NCBI GenBank assembly: GCA_020632995.1
Contig: JACKEN010000001.1
Coordinates: forward strand, 496,001 to 560,000
Origin: Deltaproteobacteria bacterium
GTDB lineage: Bacteria > Myxococcota > Kuafuiibacteriia > Kuafuiibacteriales > Kuafuiibacteriaceae
Direction of reading: 5' to 3'
DNA: 64,000 bases
Below are positions 54,944 through 62,806 of the stretch, one piece after another (the first letter of the stretch is position 1; each line of letters starts with the position of its first letter). The notes beneath the pieces were generated by a model, which was not told where the DNA came from, ran no database searches, and saw nothing but the letters and a program-made list of their open reading frames with translations. The position numbers and the translations under genes were made by a program.

Positions 54944-57102
54944 CGGCGGGCCTCCGTCATCAGGTGGCTCGGGTTGGCCCAGCCCCGCTCCTCGGCAAGC
55001 CAGGTTGCGTAGGGGCGGTGATAGAGCCGGGCCTCGACCACCGGGTCGGGGCAGGTGGCCGCGAAGCGGTGGGTGGTGGTGTAGCCCTGCTGCGGCATGA
55101 GCCGGTTGTCGCTCACCACGTCGGTGGCCACGAAGTGCGGCACCATGCGGCGCCCCGCCGCGTCGCGCATCACCCGGGCGAAGCCGAAGCCGGGGGCGCC
55201 GGCGTGATCCTCGGCCCCTCGCACCAGGTAGGTGAGGGCGCCGTCCGGGAGCGGGGCGTCGGTGGTGACGGTGCCGTCGGGGGCGACCTGGGTGATGGTG
55301 ACCTCGCCCACGAAGTCCTCGAGCTCCATGCCCTTCTCGGCCGGGCCGAAGGTGCCGTCGCCGAAGGGGCCGAAGCCGGCGTAGTCGTGGTAGCCCCGGA
55401 GCCGGTTCACAACCCGCAACCTGTCCTGCGGCTGGGCCCCGGGCCAGCGGGTGCGGTCCTCGCCCGCCGACCGCTGGGCGCGCGCCCCCCCGAAGTCCGG
55501 CACCACGTCGCCGCCGGTCGCCACCAGGGGCACGGCGCCGCACCTCGCCTCGACCCGGAGCACGAGGTGCCGCATCGGCTCGCCGGTGGGGAGGGCGTGG
55601 CCCGCGCCGACGTTCTTGACCGTGACCTCGGCGGTGAGGGTGCCATTCGCTACCTGGTGCTGGATGAACACCGCCGCCGCCAGCTCCAGCATCCGGCTCG
55701 CGGGCTGCCGGGGCCCGAACCAGGCGTGCTGCCGCACCGCCCCCGGGGGTCGATACCACCCCCCCTGGATGCCCGCCTCGGCGTCGCCGGTGAGCTGGAG
55801 GTCGGCGCCGTTGGCCCGCTCCGCGGCGGGCGGCATGTGGCAGGACTGGCAGGGGGCGTCGGCGAGCGCGCCGGTCTGCCACTCCAGGTAGGTGCTCTGC
55901 ACCGGCAGGACACCTTGCGGCCAGCGGTTCGGGTCGAGGGCCTGCCCGGGCACCTTCACCGCGACGTCGAGCTGATGGCAGCCCGCGCACAGCGCGCCTT
56001 CGCGGAAGTGATCCCGCTGCACCAGGCCCATCCGGGGGTTGGGGCTGTCGTGGGAGGGACCGAAGGTGAGGGGCAGCCGCCCGCCCGCGCCGAGGGCGGG
56101 CGAGCCCGGCTCCGAGGGGCGCATGAGCCCGAGGCGGCCGCCCACGCCGGGGCGCGGGTCGGCCGGGCTCACCGACTCCACGCGGTGGCACACGTCGCAG
56201 TGGACGCCATACTCGTAGGCCAACCCCTCTGCCTCGAGGAGGTCGCGGCCCCCGAGGTCGCCGTCGATGCCGGGGGCGTGGCAGTCCGCGCACTCGCCCC
56301 GCTCTGCAAGCGCGCCTTCACACGGCGCCTCGGTGCAGGACGGGTTGAGCGCGGGCAGGAGCCCATCACCCTTGTAGCACCCCATGCCGCGGCCCCCGCC
56401 CGGGCGCCGCCCGTCGACCCAGCGGCCCCCCGCGGCGAGGCAGGCGGCCTCGCTCGCGTACGCGCTCGCCGCCCCCGCATAGAGGTCGTGCACCGTCGGG
56501 TTGCTGGCGGAGGTGCGGTGGGGCGAGGGGAACCAGTCGGCGGAGAGGGTCCGGTGGCAGTGGGCGCACTGCGCGGTGGTGGGGCGCCGGTCGGGCTCGC
56601 CGGGATCCTGGAAGCGGTAGTCAACGTAGTCGCTGCGGTCGTAGCGGAGGAGCTCGATCGTGGTGCGCCCGGGGCGGGTGGCGGGGGGCGTGCCCACCCC
56701 CTCCCGGGCCTCGGGGTGCGACGCGACGATCAGCGCGTCCCCGACGATGGTGTCGTCGAGGGTCAGCACCGCCCAGCCTCGTGCGTCGGTGAGGGTGTGG
56801 GTGAGGCTGCCGCCTTGGAGCACCACCGCGCCCTCCACCGGGGCGCCGTCCAGGGTGACCACCACCAGCACCTGCTCGCCCTCGAGGCCCGCGTCCTCCT
56901 CCCCCGCGTCCGCGGGCTCGGCGTCGGTGGGACCACTGTCCAGCTCGCCCGCGTCGAAGCCCGCGTCGGGCTCGCCCGCGTCCAGGCCCGCGTCGAGGCC
57001 GGAGTCGGTCCGCGCGCCGGTGTCCGGCACGCCGCTGTCCACGGCGGGCTCGCCCGCGCACGCCGCGCACAGGGCGGTGAGGAGGAGGGCGGCGCGCTTC
57101 AC
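54940..57102 (-). CDS. Five-haem c-type cytochrome lipoprotein with Ig-like N-terminal domain
   Basis: GTG 57102 opens a signal VKRAALLLTALCAAC (lipobox CAAC). A linker with repeated Asp-Ala-Gly units (about residues 25-75) leads to a carboxypeptidase-regulatory-like beta domain (VVVTLDGAPVEGAVVLQGGS). Then come five haem motifs: QCAHCH, ECADCH, HCDVCH, LCAGCH and PCQSCH, with distal His in SPHRTSAS and SHDSPNPR, as in cytochrome c-554/NrfA-like multihaem proteins. The C-terminal 300 residues are a beta-rich domain (LTAEVTVKNVGAGHALPTGE). It should be surface or outer-membrane anchored. The stop overlaps the multicopper oxidase start, so electrons may pass between the two. Confidence 0.88.
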   Translation of the reverse strand: MKRAALLLTALCAACAGEPAVDSGVPDTGARTDSGLDAGLDAGEPDAGFDAGELDSGPTDAEPADAGEEDAGLEGEQVLVVVTLDGAPVEGAVVLQGGSLTHTLTDARGWAVLTLDDTIVGDALIVASHPEAREGVGTPPATRPGRTTIELLRYDRSDYVDYRFQDPGEPDRRPTTAQCAHCHRTLSADWFPSPHRTSASNPTVHDLYAGAASAYASEAACLAAGGRWVDGRRPGGGRGMGCYKGDGLLPALNPSCTEAPCEGALAERGECADCHAPGIDGDLGGRDLLEAEGLAYEYGVHCDVCHRVESVSPADPRPGVGGRLGLMRPSEPGSPALGAGGRLPLTFGPSHDSPNPRMGLVQRDHFREGALCAGCHQLDVAVKVPGQALDPNRWPQGVLPVQSTYLEWQTGALADAPCQSCHMPPAAERANGADLQLTGDAEAGIQGGWYRPPGAVRQHAWFGPRQPASRMLELAAAVFIQHQVANGTLTAEVTVKNVGAGHALPTGEPMRHLVLRVEARCGAVPLVATGGDVVPDFGGARAQRSAGEDRTRWPGAQPQDRLRVVNRLRGYHDYAGFGPFGDGTFGPAEKGMELEDFVGEVTITQVAPDGTVTTDAPLPDGALTYLVRGAEDHAGAPGFGFARVMRDAAGRRMVPHFVATDVVSDNRLMPQQGYTTTHRFAATCPDPVVEARLYHRPYATWLAEERGWANPSHLMTEARR

Positions 57103-57204
57103 CCGGCCATGGGGCCACGGCGAGGGCCCTCGGTGCAAGGCCCGGTAGCCTTCGGGGGGCTCGCCCGTAGTGATCCATCGAGGCGCCGCCTCGGACAGCC
57201 GGAG

Positions 57205-57231
57205 TTGACCGGCCCCGAGGGCGGTTCTAGT
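57205..57231 (+). promoter_or_regulatory. Candidate promoter with dyad in front of copZ-copA
   Basis: TTGACC (57205-57210) resembles a -35 box and TCTAGT (57226-57231) a weak -10 box. Between them lies an imperfect palindrome (ACCGGCCC, then GGGCGGT at 57208-57225). MerR-type copper regulators bind dyads placed like this, but their spacer is normally 19-20 bases and here it is 15. The CueR assignment is therefore doubtful. ATG of copZ is nine bases downstream. Confidence 0.3.
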
Positions 57232-57239
57232 GAGCAGCC

Positions 57240-57449
57240 ATGGACGAGAAGATCCTGAATGTCCCCGATATGACCTGTGGCCACTGCAAGGCCTCCATCG
57301 AGGGCGCCCTCGGCAAGCTGAGCGGCGTGCAGTGCGAGGTGAAGCTGGAGGCCAAGGAGGTGAAGGTCCGCTTCGACCCCGCGGCCACGCCGCTGACCTC
57401 GATCGTCGACGCGATCGAGGGTCAGGGCTTCACCGTGGCAGGAGGCTGA
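57240..57449 (+). CDS. copZ: Copper chaperone CopZ-like HMA protein
   Basis: A 69-residue ferredoxin-like heavy-metal-associated domain with the copper-binding loop PDMTCGHCKASIEGALGKL (two cysteines of CxxC at about residues 13 and 16) and the closing strands VQCEVKLEAKEVKVRF and the final hydrophobic ISxxIxxxGF-like SIVDAIEGQGFTV. It would carry Cu(I) in the cytoplasm to the ATPase encoded four bases downstream. Confidence 0.93.
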   Translation: MDEKILNVPDMTCGHCKASIEGALGKLSGVQCEVKLEAKEVKVRFDPAATPLTSIVDAIEGQGFTVAGG

Positions 57450-57453
57450 GGAG

Positions 57454-59622
57454 ATGGCCATCACCCCCGTCGAGACCACCCAGGCCCTGCGCTTCGACGT
57501 GCAGGGGATGACCTGCGCCACCTGCGCGGCCCGGGTGCAGAAGACCTTGCAGAAGCAAGACGGGGTGCAGCTGGCGGCGGTGAACTTCGCGGCCGGTCAG
57601 GCCACGGTGGTGGTGGACGGGGCCGAGGCCGAGGCCCTGATGGCCGCGGTCACCAACATCGGCTTCGGCCTGACCCCCCACGTCGAGGGCGAGGGCCCGA
57701 GCGTGGCCGAGCGCCACCAGGAGGCGGCGCGGAAGGGCAAGCGGCGCTTCATCGGGAGCGCCTTGGTGACCCTGCCGGTGTTCATCCTGGCCATGTCCGG
57801 GGTGGACGCGACCTGGTCGCGAGTCCTGCAAGCCGTCTTGACGGCGGTGGTGGTGTTCGGGTTCGGGGCGCGCTTTCACGTCATCGCGGCCCAGCGCCTC
57901 AAGAACCTCGACGCGAACATGGACACCCTGGTGTCGGTCGGCACCCTCACCGCGGTCCTGTACTCGACCTGGGCCCTCTTCGCCGGCCAGCACATCTACT
58001 TCGAGACCGGCGCGGTGATCGTCACCCTGATCCTGCTCGGGCGCTGGCTGGAGGCCCGGGCCAAGGGCCGCGCCACCGACGCGCTGGGGCGCCTCGCCGC
58101 GCTCTCGGCCAAGGAGGCGCGGGTCCTCGACGGAGACAAGGAGCACACCGTCCCCATCGAGGCGGTGCTCCCCGGGCACCACATGGTCGTCCGCGCGGGC
58201 GAGAAGATCCCCACCGACGGCAAGGTGCTGGAGGGGCGCTCCAGCGTGGACGAGAGCATGCTCACCGGCGAGTCGCTCCCGGTGGACAAGACCCCGGGCG
58301 ACGAGGTCTTCGGCGCCACCGTGAACCGCGAGGGGCGCCTGGTGGTCGAGGCTACCCAGGTCGGCCAGGACACCGCGCTGTCCCGCATCGTGCGGCTGGT
58401 AGAGGACGCCCAGGCCAAGAAGGCCCCGGTGGAGCACCTGGTGGACCGGGTGGCCTCGGTCTTCGTGCCCGCGGTGATCGCGCTGGCCATCATCACCTTC
58501 CTCGGCTGGTACCTGGGGGCCGACGCCCCCCTCGCCGAGGCCATCCAGCGCGCGGTGGCGGTGCTGATCATCGCGTGCCCCTGCGCCCTCGGCCTCGCGA
58601 CGCCGACCGCGATCATGGTCGGCTCGGGGCGGGGCGCCGAGCGCGGGGTGCTCTTCCGTGGGGCCGAGGTCTTCGAGCGGGCAAGGCACGTTGACGTCCT
58701 CGTCTTCGACAAGACCGGCACCCTCACCAAGGGCGAGATGGCCCTGGTGGACGTGGTGGCGGCGGAGGGCGAGGACGAGGCCGCGCTCTTGTCCCGGGTG
58801 GCCCGGGTCGAGGCCGGCAGCAGCCACCCCATCGCCCAGGCGGTGGTGGCAGGGGCCCGGGCGCGTGGGGTCGAGGTGACCCCGGCCGAGGGCTTCGTGG
58901 ACCACGCCGGTCGCGGGGTGGTGGGCGAGGTCGATGGCGCCGAGGTCCGGGTGGGCCGCCCCGCGTGGCTCGCCGAGGCCGGGGTCGCGCTGCCCGACGC
59001 GCTGACCGAGCGCCAGGCCGCGCTCGAGGCCGAGGGCAAGACGGTCTTCGCCGCCGCCTGGGGCGGCCAGGTCCGTGGGCTGGTGGCGGTGGCGGACACC
59101 CTGCGTGACACCGCCGAGGCCACGGTGCAAGCCCTGTTGCGCGACGGCCTGGAGGTCGCCCTGGTCACCGGCGACAACCGCCGCACCGCCGAGGCGATCG
59201 CGGCCCGCCTGGGCATCAAGGAGGTGATCTCCGAGACCCTCCCCGAGGACAAGGCGGCCTACGTCGCGCGCCGTCAGGCCGAGGGGCGCAAGGTGGCCTT
59301 CGTGGGCGACGGCATCAACGACGCCCCCGCCCTGACCCAGGCCGACCTCGGGGTGGCCATCGGCACCGGCACCGACGTCGCGGTCGAGGCGGGCCAGGTG
59401 GTGCTGGTGAGCGGCGATCCGGCCCTGGTGCGGGACGGCCTCGCGCTGGCGCGGCGGACCTTCCGGACGATCGCCCAGAACCTGTTCTGGGCCTTCTTCT
59501 ACAACGTGCTGGCCATTCCGCTGGCTGCCCTGGGCTTCTTGAACCCGATGATCGCGGCGGGGGCGATGGCGTTCTCGAGCGTCACCGTGGTGTCCAACAG
59601 CTTGCGCCTGCGGCGGGCCTGA
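57454..59622 (+). CDS. copA: P1B-type copper-exporting ATPase CopA
   Basis: The 722-residue pump exports Cu(I) across the inner membrane. It has one N-terminal HMA domain (GMTCATCAARVQ, Cys 20 and 23), eight expected membrane helices, the actuator motif TGES (about residue 271), the ion-pathway CPC in IIACPCALGLATPT (375-377), the phosphorylated Asp in DKTGTLT (419) and GDGINDAPAL near the end with the metal-coordinating region before the last helices. GAGGCTGAGGAG upstream of ATG 57454 is a good ribosome site. Apparently intact. With copZ it forms a copper-resistance operon, divergent from the cytochrome/multicopper oxidase pair. Confidence 0.95.
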   Translation: MAITPVETTQALRFDVQGMTCATCAARVQKTLQKQDGVQLAAVNFAAGQATVVVDGAEAEALMAAVTNIGFGLTPHVEGEGPSVAERHQEAARKGKRRFIGSALVTLPVFILAMSGVDATWSRVLQAVLTAVVVFGFGARFHVIAAQRLKNLDANMDTLVSVGTLTAVLYSTWALFAGQHIYFETGAVIVTLILLGRWLEARAKGRATDALGRLAALSAKEARVLDGDKEHTVPIEAVLPGHHMVVRAGEKIPTDGKVLEGRSSVDESMLTGESLPVDKTPGDEVFGATVNREGRLVVEATQVGQDTALSRIVRLVEDAQAKKAPVEHLVDRVASVFVPAVIALAIITFLGWYLGADAPLAEAIQRAVAVLIIACPCALGLATPTAIMVGSGRGAERGVLFRGAEVFERARHVDVLVFDKTGTLTKGEMALVDVVAAEGEDEAALLSRVARVEAGSSHPIAQAVVAGARARGVEVTPAEGFVDHAGRGVVGEVDGAEVRVGRPAWLAEAGVALPDALTERQAALEAEGKTVFAAAWGGQVRGLVAVADTLRDTAEATVQALLRDGLEVALVTGDNRRTAEAIAARLGIKEVISETLPEDKAAYVARRQAEGRKVAFVGDGINDAPALTQADLGVAIGTGTDVAVEAGQVVLVSGDPALVRDGLALARRTFRTIAQNLFWAFFYNVLAIPLAALGFLNPMIAAGAMAFSSVTVVSNSLRLRRA

Positions 59623-59629
59623 GCCCGGC

Positions 59630-61912
59630 TCACAGCACCTCGAGCACCCCGACCTCGATGAAGGTGTAGGCGAGCGAGGCCATGACGTGGCGCTGCTCCG
59701 GCACCTCGTCCAGCAGCTCGGCGAGGGCGACGCCGCTGGTCAGCCGGACCGCCGCCTCGTGCTGGGCGGGGCTCGCCTGGAGCTCTGAGAGCAGGGCCTC
59801 GGCGTCGACCCGTGGGCTCAGGGGTCGGGAGAGGGCGGGGGCGAGCCGCGTGAGGAGCGCCGCCTCCGAGAGGGCCCGGAACACCATGTTGGGCAGCAGC
59901 GGCAGGAGCGAGGGGGCGAGGGGCGAGCCGACCGCGGGCAGGACCTGCACGTCGAGCCCGTAGCGCCCGGCCTGCAGGGCGACCACCGCGAGCAGGCGCT
60001 CCTTCATCAGCGCGGTGCGGAGCACCCGCAGGTCGACCGCGCTGGCCAGCACCTCCTGCACCCGGGTGTCGGTGCGGAGCGCGGTGTGGACGAGCGAGGC
60101 CAGGGCGTCGGGGCGGACGAGGTCCCGGCTCACGAGGAGCGCGGGGAGCTGCTCCGCGGGGTCCGAGGAGCGGACCTCCACCGGCTGCCCCCGCCGCAGG
60201 TGGATCTCGGTGCGCCCCCGCTCGTGCTCCACCACCAGGCGCCCCGACGGCCGCCAGCTGGCCACGTTGGCGAGCATGGCCACGCCGGAGATCTCGGACA
60301 GGTCCCCCATCGGAGGGCTGGGGCTCGTGGCGGGGGCGATGTTCCCCGGCCGCAAGGCCTCCTGCGCGGTGAGCTCGAGGTAGCGGGTGAGGCCCAGCCA
60401 GCTCTCGCCGTCGAAGGAGACGCTGGTCTCCGCCGCTGGGTTGATCAGCAACCCGTCCTGCACGAGGTGGTTCAGGGTGAGGTAGTCCCAGGGGCCCGAC
60501 ACCCGAGCCGCCGCGTCCGCGAACCAGAACGGGCTCGGCCCCTCGTAGGGCGCAGGCTCCCCGACCTCGGGCTCACCGTAGGCGCGCAAGGTCTCTTGCG
60601 CGAGGACGTCGGCCTCCCAGTGATCGGGGGTGGGGGGCGGCTCGCTCACCCCCACCTCGGCGAGGACCGGGGTCAGGCCGAGCAGCGCGCCGGGCGGGAT
60701 GGGCCCGGTCGGCCCGTCGCCGGCGTCGGACGGGGGCTCGCCCAGGCCGGGCGGGATCGGGCCGGTGGGCCCGTCGTCGCTGACCGGCTCGGCGGGCGCC
60801 GACGTGCCCCGGCGCCAGGCGTCGGCGCTGGAGGACCGCTGGATCATGGGCTCCTCGAGCAGGGTGTCGGGGCCGGGTCGCGCGGCGGCCTGGCGGTCCG
60901 AGGACGCCAGCCGCGGGGCCTGCACCTGGTCGGTGATGCTCTCGGGGGCCGGGCGGGGCTCGTTGAGCCCGCGCATGAGCTGCTCGAGGTCGACCACCGT
61001 CTGCAGATCGAAGGGGTCCGGGCGCGCGAGGAAGCGCTTGAGCGCGTCCCGCAGCTCCCGCGCCGACGAGACCCGCCGCTCCAGGCGCTTCTCCATCGCC
61101 CACAGCACCACCCGCTCCAGCTCCTCGGGGATCGAGGGCACCCGCGCGCGCAGCGGCCGCGGCACGTTGTTGAGGTGCATCAGGAGGATCTCGCCCGGAT
61201 CCTCGGCCTCGAAGGGCCGGCGCCCGGTGAGCATCTCGTAGAGGATGACGCCGCACGCGTAGACGTCGGTGCGCCCGTCGAGGGGGTCGCCCACCGCTTG
61301 CTCGGGCGACATGTACTCCGGGGTCCCGACGATCATCCCGCGCCGGGTGAGACCCGGGCCGGGGCGCTCGCCGTCCATGATCTTGGCGAGCCCGAAGTCG
61401 CAGACCTTCACGAACTCCACCAGCTCGCCGTCGTCGTCGGTGCGGCTGGCCACCATCACGTTGGCCGGCTTGAGGTCGCGGTGGATGACCCCCGACTCGT
61501 GGGCCGAGGTGAGGGCGGCCAGCACCTGGGCCATGATGGAGACCGCCCGGCGCGGCTCCATGGGGGCCTCGAGCCGGATGATGCGGTCCAGGTCCTGGCC
61601 CTCCAGGAACTCCATGGCCAGGTACACGAGGCGGTCGGGGCCGTCCTCGCCGAAGTCCAGGATGGTGACCGCGTTGGGGTGCTCGAGCCGGCTGGCCGAG
61701 CGGGCCTCGAGGGCGAAGCGCTGGGCGTGCAGGGGGTCGCCGAGGCGCTTGAGGACCTTGATCGCGATCTTCTTGCCGAGGGCGTGGTGGTAGGCCGAGA
61801 AGACCCAGCCCATGCCCCCGCCCCCGAGGTGCTCCAGCACCTCCATCTTGCCCGCGATCCGTCGTCCGATGAGCGCGTTGGGCGACTCCGGGAGCTGGGG
61901 CTCGTTGCTCAA
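59630..61912 (-). CDS. Ser/Thr protein kinase with DUF4388 (PATAN) C-terminal domain
   Basis: Residues about 15-290 are a Hanks-type kinase: LGGGGMGWVFSAYHHALG (glycine loop), IAIKVLKRLG (Lys), GVIHRDLKPANVMVAS (catalytic loop), VCDFGLAKI (DFG), GTPEYMSPEQAVG. A Pro-rich linker follows with two GPTGPIPPG copies, then PFWFADAAARVSGPWDYLTL, a GYF-like repeat. The C-terminal 200 residues are a DUF4388/PATAN domain (LSEISGVAMLANVASWRPSGRLVVEHERG) also present in the large protein at 15458. No membrane helix. It is convergent with copA, stops eight bases apart. Substrate unknown. Confidence 0.9.
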   Translation of the reverse strand: MSNEPQLPESPNALIGRRIAGKMEVLEHLGGGGMGWVFSAYHHALGKKIAIKVLKRLGDPLHAQRFALEARSASRLEHPNAVTILDFGEDGPDRLVYLAMEFLEGQDLDRIIRLEAPMEPRRAVSIMAQVLAALTSAHESGVIHRDLKPANVMVASRTDDDGELVEFVKVCDFGLAKIMDGERPGPGLTRRGMIVGTPEYMSPEQAVGDPLDGRTDVYACGVILYEMLTGRRPFEAEDPGEILLMHLNNVPRPLRARVPSIPEELERVVLWAMEKRLERRVSSARELRDALKRFLARPDPFDLQTVVDLEQLMRGLNEPRPAPESITDQVQAPRLASSDRQAAARPGPDTLLEEPMIQRSSSADAWRRGTSAPAEPVSDDGPTGPIPPGLGEPPSDAGDGPTGPIPPGALLGLTPVLAEVGVSEPPPTPDHWEADVLAQETLRAYGEPEVGEPAPYEGPSPFWFADAAARVSGPWDYLTLNHLVQDGLLINPAAETSVSFDGESWLGLTRYLELTAQEALRPGNIAPATSPSPPMGDLSEISGVAMLANVASWRPSGRLVVEHERGRTEIHLRRGQPVEVRSSDPAEQLPALLVSRDLVRPDALASLVHTALRTDTRVQEVLASAVDLRVLRTALMKERLLAVVALQAGRYGLDVQVLPAVGSPLAPSLLPLLPNMVFRALSEAALLTRLAPALSRPLSPRVDAEALLSELQASPAQHEAAVRLTSGVALAELLDEVPEQRHVMASLAYTFIEVGVLEVL

Positions 61913-61963
61913 GGTCGGCCGGAGCCTATCACGTCGCCCAGGTCGCGAAGGTGACGTCGAGGG

Positions 61964-62806
61964 TCACGGGCAGGGGGTGCAGGGGCCGCCCTGAGTGGTC
62001 ACGCAGAAGCAGCCGGGGGCGGGGTCCCGGGCGAAGGGATCCGCCGCCACCACCGCGGCGGTGGCCGCGCCCAGCACCACCACCCCGACCCCGGCCCAGA
62101 ACCAGGGTGACGCGAGCACGCCGCCGGAGTCCGCGACGCGGGCCGTCGGCAGCGGGAGCGCGACCCGGGTGGTGCGGTGGGCGAGCACCACCGCCTCGAC
62201 CTCGGCCTTGCCGCCCGGGCCCTCGCCCCGGACCACGTGCCGCCCGGGCCGCAGGCGCCAGCCCCCCGAGGCGTCGGGCGGGGCGCCGTCGACCATGACC
62301 GGGGCCCCGGCCGGCTCGGTGGTGACCTCGAGGCGGCCGGCCGGCACGAACCCCAGCTCGTCCAGGGTGGCGCGGGTGGCCTCCACGAAGACCTGATCCC
62401 ACGGGGCTCGGGGCCCGGCCTCGGCCAGGGTGGGGCTCCGGGTGCGGCGCCCGTCCGCCGCGACCACCGCCACCGTCACCAGGGGCGGCTCGAGGGCGAA
62501 GTTCACGATCGCCCGCAGCCCCAGATCGGCCCCCACGTCCTGGAGGATCCGGGCAACGCAGGCCTGGTCCGACCCGCAGCGGGCGGCCTCGGTGGCGCGC
62601 GAGGTCGCCCCCTGGAGGAAGAGCTCGTCGTAGCCGATGACGTCGAGCCCGAGCCGGATCCCGACCCCCTCCGCCACCGCGTCGAACACCGCGCGCGCGC
62701 TCGCCTCGCCCGCCGGCCCCTCCACCACCGCGGGGAGGATCGCCAGCCGCTCCGGGCCGGCGGGGACGGCCAGCGCGATCAACAGCAGCGCCGCCGCCGC
62801 GCTCAT
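61964..62806 (-). CDS. PEGA-domain protein with membrane helix and Cys-rich tail
   Basis: The start ATG 62806 overlaps the stop of the kinase gene upstream (ATGA). A signal peptide (MSAAAALLLIALAVPAGP) precedes a periplasmic domain of about 130 residues (LAILPAVVEGPAGEASARAV; CGSDQACVARILQDVGADLGL), which recalls tetrameric FlgO/DUF type sensor folds. A PEGA domain follows (GRLEVTTEPAGAPVMVDGAPP), then one membrane helix (FWAGVGVVVLGAATAAVVAA) and a short tail with CFC and CTPC pairs at the end. PEGA proteins are common partners of kinases in Myxococcota. Together with the kinase it may form a signal-sensing pair. Confidence 0.8.
   Translation of the reverse strand: MSAAAALLLIALAVPAGPERLAILPAVVEGPAGEASARAVFDAVAEGVGIRLGLDVIGYDELFLQGATSRATEAARCGSDQACVARILQDVGADLGLRAIVNFALEPPLVTVAVVAADGRRTRSPTLAEAGPRAPWDQVFVEATRATLDELGFVPAGRLEVTTEPAGAPVMVDGAPPDASGGWRLRPGRHVVRGEGPGGKAEVEAVVLAHRTTRVALPLPTARVADSGGVLASPWFWAGVGVVVLGAATAAVVAADPFARDPAPGCFCVTTQGGPCTPCP

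Noticed and set aside
57205..57231. Canonical CueR-controlled promoter
   Set aside because: The spacer between the possible boxes is 15 bases, not 19-20, and no CueR gene is present; kept only as a low-confidence site.
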